A stretch of 64,000 bases of DNA, taken from NCBI RefSeq assembly GCF_001676705.1, contig NZ_CP016170.1, forward strand, positions 992,001-1,056,000, given 5' to 3'. Made by a program: the position numbers and the translations under genes. The stretch is from Bordetella bronchialis (GTDB lineage Bacteria; Pseudomonadota; Gammaproteobacteria; Burkholderiales; Burkholderiaceae_B). Under the pieces are notes generated by a model, which did no database searches, was not told the origin of the DNA, and worked only from the letters and a program-made list of their open reading frames with translations. This document shows positions 7,511 through 15,481 of the stretch, piece by piece (the stretch's first letter is position 1; each line of letters opens with the position of its first letter).

Positions 7511-9019
7511 TCAACCGTCCGTTTCCAGCCGTTCCAGCGCGGCGATGATGGTTGCGTCGTCGCCCGCGCGCACGCTCAGCGCGACATAGGCGTCCGGACG
7601 CACCAGATAGACGTGGCCGGCCTGCCAGGCCGGGTCGGCGGCCGCGATGGCCGCGACGGCGATGGAGCGCGCGCCCTGGGGCAGGTCCACGGCCGGCGCG
7701 TCCACCGACAGCACGACGAAGCGGCCGGTGCCCAGCAGGTCGTACAGGCCTCGGGCGTCGGCATCGCCGGCGCGCAGCGCGATATCCGGCGCGCGGTCGC
7801 CGGGCGCCGGCCGTTCCGCCGCGCCGCGCGGGGACTGCGTCAGCGGGCTGCCTTCCCGGTAGTGCAGGTCGACCTCGGTCAGTTGATCCACCATGCGCTG
7901 GCGCAGGGCCGGGATGCGGGAGAGTGTTCCCGCCGCCAGGTTGCGCAATTCGCGCAGCACGGGATTGCGCAGCAGCGCGATCCGCGTCATGTTCCCGGCG
8001 TTGCGCAATACCTGGTCGCCCACGGCGCTGCGTTCCGGCGAATAGCTGTCCAGCAGCGACGGGGCGGCGTGGCCGTGCCAGACCATGGCCAGCTTCCATG
8101 CCAGGTTGAAGGCGTCCTGCATGCCGGTATTCATGCCCTGGCCACCGGCCGGGCTGTGCACGTGCGCGGCATCGCCCGACAGGAATACGCGGCCGTGCCG
8201 GTATTCCTTGACCTTGCGTTCGTTGATGCGAAAGCCGCTGAGCCAGTAGGGATCGTAGGCGCGCAAGCCCTTGGGGCCGCGCTGGTCCAGGACTTCCTGC
8301 ATCCCGGCCAGCGTGGGGGCGGCCGGGGCCTGGGCCGACGACGTGCCGATATCCGCGATGACCCGGAAGCGCTTGCCGCCCATGGGAAACAGCACCAGCA
8401 CGCCCTGCGGCACCCAGCAGATGGTCAGCTCGTCCTGCGCGACTTCGCCGTCGATGTAGGTGTCCGCCAGGATCCAGTCGGACGGCATGGTGTTGCCCTC
8501 GAAGGGCGCGTCCAGTGCGTGGCGGACGGTACTGTGCGCGCCGTCGCAACCGCAGAGATAGGCCGCTTCGACGGTTTCCTGGCGGCCGTCGGGATGGCGC
8601 AGCGTGGCGATGACCCCATCGGCTTGTTCCTGGAACGCCACCAGCTCCACCCGGCGTTCGACCTGAAGGCCCAGGCCGGCGAGCTGTTCTTCCAGCACGC
8701 GTTCGGTCTCGCTCTGCGGGATCATCAGCGCGTAGTCGTACGTGCTGCGCGCGATATCGAAGCGGACGTGGGCCAGCATATCCCCGTCGGCGAAGATGCG
8801 CGCGCCGCGGCAGCGCATGCCCGCGCCGATAAAGGCGGCCGTGCAGCCCTGGATGGCCATCAGCTCCAGCGTGCGCGGCCACATCACCAGGGCCTTGGAC
8901 TTGTCGCTGCGGGCACTGGATTTGTCGACGATGCGAACGTCCACGCCGCGGCGCTTCAGCGACATCGCAAGCGTCAATCCGACCGGACCCGCGCCGGCGA
9001 TCAAGATGGGGTGGTTCAT
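7511..9019 (-). CDS. FAD-dependent aromatic monooxygenase (PheA/TfdB family)
   Basis: The 502-residue flavoprotein has the three group A hydroxylase signatures. These are GAGPVGL at residues 9-15 for FAD, GCDGAHSTVRHAL near 158 (DG motif), and SGDAAHVHSPAGGQGMNTGM near 280 (GD motif). A thioredoxin-like C-terminal domain typical of phenol-hydroxylase-like members follows after about residue 400. It would add one oxygen atom to an aromatic ring using NAD(P)H. It is transcribed with the upstream cupin gene (97-bp gap), toward the amidohydrolase. The aromatic substrate is unknown. Confidence 0.92.
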   Translation of the reverse strand: MNHPILIAGAGPVGLTLAMSLKRRGVDVRIVDKSSARSDKSKALVMWPRTLELMAIQGCTAAFIGAGMRCRGARIFADGDMLAHVRFDIARSTYDYALMIPQSETERVLEEQLAGLGLQVERRVELVAFQEQADGVIATLRHPDGRQETVEAAYLCGCDGAHSTVRHALDAPFEGNTMPSDWILADTYIDGEVAQDELTICWVPQGVLVLFPMGGKRFRVIADIGTSSAQAPAAPTLAGMQEVLDQRGPKGLRAYDPYWLSGFRINERKVKEYRHGRVFLSGDAAHVHSPAGGQGMNTGMQDAFNLAWKLAMVWHGHAAPSLLDSYSPERSAVGDQVLRNAGNMTRIALLRNPVLRELRNLAAGTLSRIPALRQRMVDQLTEVDLHYREGSPLTQSPRGAAERPAPGDRAPDIALRAGDADARGLYDLLGTGRFVVLSVDAPAVDLPQGARSIAVAAIAAADPAWQAGHVYLVRPDAYVALSVRAGDDATIIAALERLETDG

Positions 9020-9053
9020 GTGGGGATATCCTCCGCGGTATTGGGAGCGGCCG

Positions 9054-9131
9054 GCAGGCCGGATTATTCGGCGCAGCCAGCAGGCCGCATTATTCGGGAC
9101 GGCGCGCGGGCCGCATTATTCGCCTTCCCAG
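9054..9131 (-). repeat. Three 26-bp direct repeats spanning the cupin stop codon
   Basis: Units beginning GCAGGCCG(G/C)ATTATTCGG start at 9054, 9080 and 9106, exactly 26 bp apart. The third unit contains the stop codon and last codons of the cupin gene on the minus strand. The other two lie in the gap toward the monooxygenase. They therefore look like tandem copies of that gene's 3' end. Confidence 0.8.
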
Positions 9132-9616
9132 TAGTCCAGGCTGTCGGATGCCTTGCCCATGAAGGCGAAGCCGTCGGCCATGTCCAGCACGCCGAATTTG
9201 CCGGTGTCGGGATAGTGGCAAAGCTCGGGCGCCACGGCGGTGCTGACCGCCAATATGCGCAAGGGCAGGTCACCCGTGTTCAGGATCTGATGCGCGCCCT
9301 CCGGCCCGCTCGCCGGACAGGCGATGACGTCGCCGGCACGCAGCGGCTGCCGCGATGCGCCGTAGCGCAATTCGCCGCTGCCTTCGATCACGAAGAACAT
9401 TTCCTCGTTCGCGCGGTGGCAATGAAACGGAAAGGCGCGCTTGCCCGGCGCGATCTCGGTGACGTTGTAGCCCAGCTTGCTCGCACCCAGCGCCCGGCCG
9501 ATCGGCGCCATCCGGCCGCCGTAGCGGTCCGCGGGGATCTCCGAACCGTATTGGCGGGACAGGTCGGCGAGATCGATGTATTGCGCATCGGCGATATTGA
9601 GCACAGGATGGGTCAC
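9116..9616 (-). CDS. Cupin-domain protein
   Basis: A 166-residue single-domain cupin. The metal-binding motif is PFHCHRANEEMFFVIEG with His65, His67 and a glutamate at 71 or 72, and the second motif region GAHQILN lies near residue 115. The start chosen is the GTG at 9616, preceded by GGAG at suitable spacing. The open frame continues upstream but that part has no cupin similarity and runs antisense to the DUF1993 gene. It may be an oxygenase-type or isomerase cupin working with the adjacent flavin monooxygenase, but small cupins are functionally very diverse. Confidence 0.85.
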   Translation of the reverse strand: MTHPVLNIADAQYIDLADLSRQYGSEIPADRYGGRMAPIGRALGASKLGYNVTEIAPGKRAFPFHCHRANEEMFFVIEGSGELRYGASRQPLRAGDVIACPASGPEGAHQILNTGDLPLRILAVSTAVAPELCHYPDTGKFGVLDMADGFAFMGKASDSLDYWEGE

Positions 9617-9805
9617 GGCGGATCTCCGCGGAATGGTGAGCCGTAACTTTACGCAGGGCATTGCGACGCCGCAATGGCAGCCGGCCGGCCCGTGCCGGAC
9701 ATGGCGGGCGCCAAGCGCCGGCAGGCTCCGCTTTGCCCGGGCCGGCAACAGGGTTGTGCGGCCTCGCCCGCGTCCCGCCGCGCTACTATCCGCCGGGTCT
9801 ACGCG

Positions 9806-9828
9806 CAGGCCGGCATGCGGCCGGCCTG
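9806..9828. promoter_or_regulatory. Stem-loop in the leader of the DUF1993 gene
   Basis: CAGGCCGG pairs with CCGGCCTG over a 7-base loop and is followed by TGTTTTCCC, ending 28 bp before the start codon. It has the shape of a weak terminator or a leader hairpin on the plus strand. A role in controlling the downstream gene is only a possibility. Confidence 0.3.
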
Positions 9829-9856
9829 TGTTTTCCCAAAAAATGGAGCGAACCAA

Positions 9857-10369
9857 ATGCCCTTGTCGATGTACCAGGCTTCCATCCCCGTTTTCGTCCG
9901 CGCGCTCAACGTGCTGAATGGCCTGCTGGACAAGGCCGAGGCGCATGCCAGCCAGAACGGGCTGGCGCTGTCCACGCTGGTAGAGGCGCGCCTGGCGCCC
10001 GATATGTATCCGCTGTCCGGCCAGATCCAGCGCGCCAGCGATGCGTCGAAATTCGCGGTCAAGCGCCTGAGCGGCCTGGACGCGCCCAGCTTCGAGGACG
10101 TGGAGACCACCTTTCCCGAACTGCGCAAGCGCATCGCCGACACGATCGCCTGGCTCGAAAGCGTACCCGCGTCCGCGCTGGAAGGCAGCGAGAACAGGAC
10201 GGTGCAGCTCAGCTTCGGCGATTTCAAGCCGTCCTTCCAGGGCGATGCCTACCTGCTGTCCTTCGCGCTGCCGAACTTCTATTTCCATATCACCACGGCC
10301 TACGACATCCTGCGCCATTGCGGCGTGCCGATCGGCAAGCTGGACTTCCTGGGGCCGTACTCCGCCTGA
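9857..10369 (+). CDS. DUF1993 family protein
   Basis: The 170-residue protein starts MPLSMYQASIPVFVRALNVL and matches the DUF1993 family, a four-helix fold of the DinB-like type. The ATG at 9857 has a GGAG 7 bases upstream. A longer frame from 9674 gives an unrelated arginine- and proline-rich arm. The C-terminal half has the family pattern NFYFHITTAYDILRHCGVPIGK-like with a conserved His. The biochemical function of DUF1993 is unknown. It is divergently placed from the cupin gene and followed by a HAD hydrolase after 248 bp in which I see no gene. Confidence 0.85.
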   Translation: MPLSMYQASIPVFVRALNVLNGLLDKAEAHASQNGLALSTLVEARLAPDMYPLSGQIQRASDASKFAVKRLSGLDAPSFEDVETTFPELRKRIADTIAWLESVPASALEGSENRTVQLSFGDFKPSFQGDAYLLSFALPNFYFHITTAYDILRHCGVPIGKLDFLGPYSA

Positions 10370-10617
10370 CCTGCCGCGCCGCCGGCGGCCGCCCGCGGCC
10401 ACGGCCAGGCTTCAGCCAAGGTCCACCGGCGGCCGCAGGCCCGGCGATGTGCTACAGCGGCGTTACGGTCCCGCGATTGCCCCGTCCCGCCGGCGGGCTT
10501 ACCATCGGTACTACCATGGCGTCGCCCGGCCCGTAGCCGGCCTGGCGATGCACCCCCGAAGCGCGGCATGGGGCGCGGCGCCGCCCGCCCCGGATACTTC
10601 GACGGAGGCCAGACCGC

Positions 10618-11271
10618 ATGCGCGACGCACCGCTATTCCTGTTCGACGTCGATAACACCCTGTTCGATAACGACCGCATGAATCGCGACCTGGACGAGCG
10701 GCTGCGCGACGTCCTGGGCCAGCATGCGGTGCAGCAATACCGCCAGGTCTACGAGCGCCGCCGCGACGAAGCCGGCTATGCCGACTACCTGGGCAGCCTG
10801 CAGGCCTTGCGCATACCTGGCGTCAACGACGCCCAGCTGGTCCAGGTGTCCACCTTCCTGATGGAGTATCCCTTCCCGCGCGGCGTCTTTCCCGGCGCCC
10901 TGGATGTCCTGGCCCGCGCCCGCAATGCCGTGATCTTTTCCGACGGCGACGTGGTGTTCCAGCCGCACAAGATCCGCGCCGCCGGCTTGTGGGATGCGGT
11001 GGACGGCCGCGTCATGATCCACGTGCACAAGGAAAAGATGCTGGAACAGGTGGCCAGCGCGCATCCGGCGTCCCGCTACGTGATGGTGGACGACAAGCTG
11101 CGCCTGCTGGCGGCCATCAAGCAGGCCTGGGGCGACAAGGTCACCACCGTCTTCGTGCGCCAGGGGCACTACGCCGCCGACGCCCAGGCCAATGCCGGCT
11201 ATCCACCCGCCGACATGACGCTGGACCACATCGGCCAGCTGGCCGACGCCGATATCCCCGGACGGGCATGA
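10618..11271 (+). CDS. HAD-family hydrolase
   Basis: A 217-residue haloacid-dehalogenase-superfamily phosphatase. Motif I is FDVDNTLFDND with the nucleophile Asp10 and general acid Asp12. Motif II serine is in VIFSDGD near 103, the motif III lysine is in the HKEKML region, and motif IV is MVDDKLRLL near 160. The insertion between motifs I and II is helical, as in small-molecule phosphatases. It is 42 bp upstream of the DUF2090 gene and probably cotranscribed. The pairing suggests sugar-phosphate or carbohydrate breakdown. The substrate is unknown. Confidence 0.85.
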   Translation: MRDAPLFLFDVDNTLFDNDRMNRDLDERLRDVLGQHAVQQYRQVYERRRDEAGYADYLGSLQALRIPGVNDAQLVQVSTFLMEYPFPRGVFPGALDVLARARNAVIFSDGDVVFQPHKIRAAGLWDAVDGRVMIHVHKEKMLEQVASAHPASRYVMVDDKLRLLAAIKQAWGDKVTTVFVRQGHYAADAQANAGYPPADMTLDHIGQLADADIPGRA

Positions 11272-11313
11272 TGCCGCGTGCCCGCGTCGATCGTCCTTGC
11301 CCAGGAGGCTGCC

Positions 11314-12240
11314 ATGCAACCCGGTTATGACCAAGCCTTGTACCTGCTGCCCTTCGATCACCGCAACTCGTACGTCAAAAGCATGTTCAACCTGAAGCCG
11401 CCCTTGACCGCGGCGCAGCAGGCGCAGGTCGAGGACAGCAAAAAACTGATCTACGAAGGTTTCCTGCAGGCGGCGGGCGGCGGCCTGGCCAAGGAAAAGG
11501 CCGGCGTACTGGTCGACGAGGAATTCGGCGCGGCCATCCTGCGCGATGCCCGGCAGCGCGGCTACGTGACCGCGATGTCCGTGGAGCGCAGCGGATCCGA
11601 CGAGTTCCACTTCGAGTACGGGGACGATTATGCGGACCATATCGAGGAATTCGATCCCGCCTTCGCCAAGGTGCTGGTTCGCTATAACCCGCAGGACGAC
11701 GACGCCATGAACCAGCGCCAGGCGGGCCGCCTGCGCGCCTTGTCGGAATACTGCCGCGGCGCCGGCCGGCGGCTGATGTTCGAACTGCTGGTGCCGGCCA
11801 CCGAAGCGCAGATGGCCAGCGTCAACGGCGACAAGGAAGCCTACGACCTGCGCCTGCGGCCCACCCTGATGATAGAGGCCATGCGCGCGCTGCAAGAGGC
11901 CGGCGTGGAGCCCGACGTCTGGAAGATCGAAGGGCTGGATCGCCGCGAGGACTGCGAACGTGTGGTGAGGCAGGCCCGCCGCGGGGGGCGCGACCGCGTC
12001 AGCTGCATCGTGCTGGGCCGCGGCGCGGACGACGACAAGGTACGCGCCTGGCTGGAGACGGCCGCGCCGGTTCCGGGTTTTATCGGCTTTGCCGTGGGCC
12101 GCACCAGCTTCTTCAGCGCGGTGGCCGATTACGTGTCCGGCAAGAGCAGCCGGGAGGACGCCGCCCGCCGCATCGCGACGCAATACGCCGCCTGGGTGGA
12201 TATCTTCGAACGCGCGCGCGACGCGCGGCCGGCCGCGTGA
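11314..12240 (+). CDS. DUF2090-domain protein, class I aldolase-like (IolC C-terminal type)
   Basis: The 308-residue protein resembles the DUF2090 domain found at the C-terminus of bifunctional IolC-like proteins, where it has been linked to 2-deoxy-5-keto-D-gluconate-6-phosphate aldolase activity. The characteristic opening LYLLPFDHRNSYVKSMF is at residues 9-25, and the region VWKIEGLDRREDCE near 205 fits the barrel. The ATG at 11314 has a CAGGAGG site. Here the domain stands alone without the kinase half. It probably acts with the preceding HAD phosphatase on a sugar phosphate, but no inositol genes are in view. Confidence 0.8.
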   Translation: MQPGYDQALYLLPFDHRNSYVKSMFNLKPPLTAAQQAQVEDSKKLIYEGFLQAAGGGLAKEKAGVLVDEEFGAAILRDARQRGYVTAMSVERSGSDEFHFEYGDDYADHIEEFDPAFAKVLVRYNPQDDDAMNQRQAGRLRALSEYCRGAGRRLMFELLVPATEAQMASVNGDKEAYDLRLRPTLMIEAMRALQEAGVEPDVWKIEGLDRREDCERVVRQARRGGRDRVSCIVLGRGADDDKVRAWLETAAPVPGFIGFAVGRTSFFSAVADYVSGKSSREDAARRIATQYAAWVDIFERARDARPAA

Positions 12241-12286
12241 ATCGGCGACAGCTGTCCGTCAGGAACAGCGCCGCGGCAATCTGCCG

Positions 12287-12420
12287 CTAGCGCAACTTGC
12301 CGCGGCGCGCCCGCTTGTCCTGGTACATGGCGCGATCCGCACCCCGCGACGGGGATTCCTGCCGGTGGACCCCGCCAGACGGTGGCGTCACGCCGCTGTA
12401 GGCCTCAGGTTTAGATCGAA
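12287..12420 (-). pseudogene. Possible remnant of a GGDEF (diguanylate cyclase) gene 3' end
   Basis: The minus-strand frame ending at 12287 finishes GADRAMYQDKRARRGKLR followed by a stop. This closely matches the C-terminal end of GGDEF domains (typically ADRAMYxAKRxGRN). No GGDEF signature or other domain part is found further upstream on the minus strand before the PEBP gene. It looks like the surviving tail of a deleted diguanylate cyclase gene in the 337-bp gap between the DUF2090 and PEBP genes. The match is short, so chance resemblance is not excluded. Confidence 0.45.
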
Positions 12421-12577
12421 GGGCGTAGGCGCGGAGGCTTGCGGAAGCGGCCACGCCCCTGTCCAATTCGCGGCAGCGGCCATGACGCGTGCGCGCCGCG
12501 CGGAACCTTTGCGCGCGGCGGCGGTCCGTCACCCGTCCCGGATCCGGGGTCCAGTCCATGTCCACAAGGAGCTGTCT

Positions 12578-13195
12578 ATGAACCGATCCACGCGTTTACG
12601 TATGGCTGGAGCCGCCGCCGGCGCCCTATGCCTGTCCTGGGCCCTGTCCGCCGCCGCGGCGCCGCCTGGGGCCGCTCGTCCTTTCGAGCTGGTGGCCAAG
12701 GGCTTGCACGACAACGCCTCGCTCAGCCGCGCCAACGCCGCCAGTGCCAAGGACGCCACCGGTGCGATGTGCGGTGGCGAGAATATTTCGCCCGAACTGT
12801 CCTTCAACAACCCGCCCGCCGGCACCAAGAGCTACGCGGTCACCATCTACGATCCGGATGGCGCGATGGGCCTGGGCATCGTGCACTGGGTGGTATACGG
12901 CATCCCCGCATCGACCAAGGTCCTGCCGCGCGGGGTAGGGGCCAAGGGGCCGGAAGGCTCGACGCCGGGAACCAACCGCACCGATGGCCCGGGCTACTAC
13001 GGACCTTGCCCGCCCATGGGCGACAAGCCGCACCACTACATCTTCCAGGCCTATGCGCTGGATCTGGAGCCGGGGGCGCTGAAGGCCGGCTTGAAGCGCG
13101 ACCAGCTGATCGAGGAAATGCGCGGGCATGTGCTGGCGAGCGCCAGCGTCATGCTGCGCTATGCGCGTCCGGCCAAGCCCGTCGGAAACAAATAA
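12578..13195 (+). CDS. YbhB/YbcL-family PEBP-like exported protein
   Basis: A 205-residue protein of the phosphatidylethanolamine-binding/Raf-kinase-inhibitor fold. It has a signal peptide (MNRSTRLRMAGAAAGALC onward, cleavage around residue 28), so it is probably periplasmic. Family motifs are YDPDGAMGLGIVHWVVYGIP and GPCPPMGDKPHHYIFQAYAL, which carry the conserved Asp, His and Pro residues of the anion pocket. The ATG has an AAGGA site 8 bases upstream. A much longer in-frame ORF from 12089 is discounted. The role of bacterial YbhB-like proteins is unclear. Confidence 0.9.
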   Translation: MNRSTRLRMAGAAAGALCLSWALSAAAAPPGAARPFELVAKGLHDNASLSRANAASAKDATGAMCGGENISPELSFNNPPAGTKSYAVTIYDPDGAMGLGIVHWVVYGIPASTKVLPRGVGAKGPEGSTPGTNRTDGPGYYGPCPPMGDKPHHYIFQAYALDLEPGALKAGLKRDQLIEEMRGHVLASASVMLRYARPAKPVGNK

Positions 13196-13197
13196 GG

Positions 13198-13264
13198 CGG
13201 GCTCGATAAGACGGGCTCAATAAGACGGGCTCAATAAGGCGGGCTCGATAAGGCGGGCTCGCGG
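13198..13264 (+). repeat. 14-bp tandem repeats after the PEBP gene stop
   Basis: Units CGGGCTC(G/A)ATAAG(A/G) repeat at 13198, 13212, 13226 and 13240, with a partial fifth unit. The first starts 3 bp after the stop codon, and each unit ends in ATAAG like the gene's own end (AATAAGG). Confidence 0.85.
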
Positions 13265-13330
13265 CGCCAAGCACGGAATCGGGCGCGGCCGCGGCGCCGG
13301 TGCGCTGTCCCGCGGATACGGCACGGCAAA

Positions 13331-14392
13331 TCAGGACGCCACGCGCCGGCGCTCGCGCAAGGGCAGTATCCATAGCGCGGCGGCCAGCCCCAGGCCGCCG
13401 CCCAGCAGCGTCTGCCACGTGCGCGCGGCGAGCAGTTCGATGGAGTGCTGTCCGCTGGCGGCCAGCGTCACCACCAGCGTGAAGGCAAAGGCGCCGCAGG
13501 CGACGTCGTAGCGCGTGGGCAGCGCCATGCCATACAGCACCATCGCCAGCGCGCCCGCGGCCCACAGCAGCACGGGTGCGTGGATCGCCAGCGGCAGGCA
13601 CAGCAGGCCCAGCGGTACGCCGATCATCGTGCCGACGATGCGGCGGCGCACGCGATCCGCCGTTCCCGAGGCGGTGCTGGCCACCACGTAGGTGGCCGCG
13701 GTGACGGCCCACACCGACTCGGCCAGGCCGAAGACCAGGTTGATGGCGATGGCGACGATAGCGGCGATGGCGGCCTGTATGCCCATGATGGCCTCGGGTG
13801 GCAAGGGCCAGCGTTCCGGAATGTCGGTGGGCGACAGCGCGCCCACGGTCCCCGTGTATTCCAGCTTGCCGGCCAGCAGGCGGGGGATGATGGCCGAGGG
13901 AATCGCGATCAGCACGGCTACCGCCACCGACGCGATGTCGGCGGCGACCAGGTTGAAGTTGTACGCCAGGATCTCGCCGATGTAGAGCTGCGAGCCCATG
14001 CCCGAGCCCAGAACCCCATAACGCTTCAGGAAGCCCACGAAAAAGGCGCCCACCACCAGCGCGAACTCCGCGCCCGCCGGCATGGCAAGGCGGAACAGCG
14101 GCGCAAGGCCGATATACAGCAGCGCGCCCAGGCCTGCCGTGGCGCATAGCACCACCAGGTCGCGGCACGAGGCGGCCGGCGCGGTGCGGGCTTCGGACAC
14201 GCTGGCCCACAAGGCGTAGGCGCCGGCCATGATGGCCAGTACCGCCGGCGGCAGCTGCAAGGTGGTCAAGGCATGCAGGCCGCCCAGGATGGCGGCGATG
14301 CCATAGGCGGCGACCAGCCTCAGGCCCTTGATGCGGCCGTGCCCGTCGGGGTCCAGGTCGCGCAGGCGTCCGAGCATGGAGGCAATCGTCAT
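13331..14392 (-). CDS. FUSC-family inner-membrane protein
   Basis: A 353-residue hydrophobic protein with about ten predicted membrane segments in two blocks (roughly residues 25-165 and 205-345). They are separated by a hydrophilic stretch around 185-205. This arrangement matches the fusaric-acid-resistance-like (FUSC) family, here without the long cytoplasmic domain of the AaeB type. The start was placed at ATG 14392 with an AGGGG site. A TTG two codons earlier is less likely. It lies 15 bp downstream of a LysR gene on the same strand and is probably controlled by it. Efflux of organic acids is the family expectation, not shown here. Confidence 0.82.
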   Translation of the reverse strand: MTIASMLGRLRDLDPDGHGRIKGLRLVAAYGIAAILGGLHALTTLQLPPAVLAIMAGAYALWASVSEARTAPAASCRDLVVLCATAGLGALLYIGLAPLFRLAMPAGAEFALVVGAFFVGFLKRYGVLGSGMGSQLYIGEILAYNFNLVAADIASVAVAVLIAIPSAIIPRLLAGKLEYTGTVGALSPTDIPERWPLPPEAIMGIQAAIAAIVAIAINLVFGLAESVWAVTAATYVVASTASGTADRVRRRIVGTMIGVPLGLLCLPLAIHAPVLLWAAGALAMVLYGMALPTRYDVACGAFAFTLVVTLAASGQHSIELLAARTWQTLLGGGLGLAAALWILPLRERRRVAS

Positions 14393-14407
14393 GGGCAACC
14401 CCTGTGG

Positions 14408-15331
14408 TCAATCGCCGCGGACGGCTGTGCCGCCGCGGTAGCCCAGCGCTTTGCCATTGGCGACGGCATCCAGCGCGGCGATGCAGTCGCGGACGATGCG
14501 CGAGGGGCGGCGGTCGGTGGGATACAGCAGCAGGCTACGAAAATACACCGTGGGCGTGAAGGGCTTCAAGACCAGCCCGAGGTTGACGTAGGGATGCGCC
14601 GTCAGCGGATTCACCAGGCCGCAGCCCAGCCCCGCCAGGACCATGGCGCACACCGTGGCGGAGAACGGCGTTTCCAGGATCACCTGGGGCTCGGACTCGT
14701 GTTCGCGCAGGATCTGGTCCGCCATGCGGCGCGTGGTGTCCTGCGGCGCCAGCGCCACGAAGGGCAGGCCGTGCAAATCCCTGGGCGCGATCCGGTCGCG
14801 CTTTTCCAGGGGATGTCCCGGATAAAGGGCGATGTGCGCGCGGTACTTGGCGTATTCGCGGTAATCCACGCCGGTCAGGTCGATTTCGTCGGCGGCCAGG
14901 CCCAGGTCGAACTGACCGCTGGCCACCAGGTCGCGGACCTCGGAGGACATGCGCGACTGGAAAGTGATGGCGACACCGGGATGCCGGTTGTGGAAATCGC
15001 GCAAAGCCAGGGGCACGAGCGTGTTGGCCAGCGAGGCGAGCGAGGCCAGTTTCAGTTCGCCCGCCCCGAAATCGCGGATGCGGGCCGCGGCATGGCGCAA
15101 CTGGTCCATGCCGGTGAAGCAGCGTTCCACCTCGCGGTGCAACAGGTGCGCTTCCGCCGTGGGCACCAGCCGGCTCTTGACGCGCTCGAAGAGCGCGAAG
15201 CCCACCTTGCGTTCCAGTTCCTGGATTGCCTTGCTGACGGCCGGTTGCGAGATCCGCAGGACCTCCGCGGCGCGCGACGCGGTCTGGTTGGTCATCAAGG
15301 CGTGGAAAGCCTCGATCTGGCGCAGGTTCAT
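14408..15331 (-). CDS. LysR-family transcriptional regulator
   Basis: A 307-residue LysR regulator beginning MNLRQIEAFHALMTNQTASRA-like, with HTH helix RISQPAVSKAIQELERKVGF at about residues 27-46 and a full effector domain. It is divergent from the cystathionine beta-lyase gene (150-bp gap) and directly upstream of the FUSC gene, so either could be a target. The same frame stays open far upstream through the next operon, which is only a GC-content effect. Confidence 0.92.
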   Translation of the reverse strand: MNLRQIEAFHALMTNQTASRAAEVLRISQPAVSKAIQELERKVGFALFERVKSRLVPTAEAHLLHREVERCFTGMDQLRHAAARIRDFGAGELKLASLASLANTLVPLALRDFHNRHPGVAITFQSRMSSEVRDLVASGQFDLGLAADEIDLTGVDYREYAKYRAHIALYPGHPLEKRDRIAPRDLHGLPFVALAPQDTTRRMADQILREHESEPQVILETPFSATVCAMVLAGLGCGLVNPLTAHPYVNLGLVLKPFTPTVYFRSLLLYPTDRRPSRIVRDCIAALDAVANGKALGYRGGTAVRGD

Positions 15332-15412
15332 GGGCGCGATTCCGTGTGCGTGAAGGCGGTCCATGCCCGGGAGGTATAACCTGGGAGAATAGACTTGCCG
15401 TTTTTCAATATT

Positions 15413-15428
15413 AGACCGGATAGGGTCT
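15413..15428. promoter_or_regulatory. Inverted repeat in the LysR/metC-like divergent promoter
   Basis: AGACC-GGATAG-GGTCT is a 5-6-5 inverted repeat in the divergent gap. It is preceded by an AT-richer stretch (CAATATT) and followed by TGTAATTTT. It has the size and position of a LysR-type binding site for the adjacent regulator. Confidence 0.4.
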
Positions 15429-15481
15429 GCATGCTGTAATTTTCGCCATCCCAAGAACACGAAGCACAGGCAGGCAGCGAA

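Noticed and set aside
7274..9646. Plus-strand frame of 790 codons over the monooxygenase and cupin genes
   Set aside because: It is antisense to two genes with clear FAD and cupin motifs and has no recognisable domain.
10370..10617. Possible second GGDEF-like remnant in the DUF1993-HAD gap
   Set aside because: A short shared string (ACGCCGCTGTA on the minus strand) with the 12287 remnant region was noticed, but no peptide resemblance to a GGDEF domain could be seen.
12089..12577. In-frame N-terminal extension of the PEBP protein
   Set aside because: It would overlap the DUF2090 gene end and displace the signal peptide. The ATG at 12578 has a good ribosome site.
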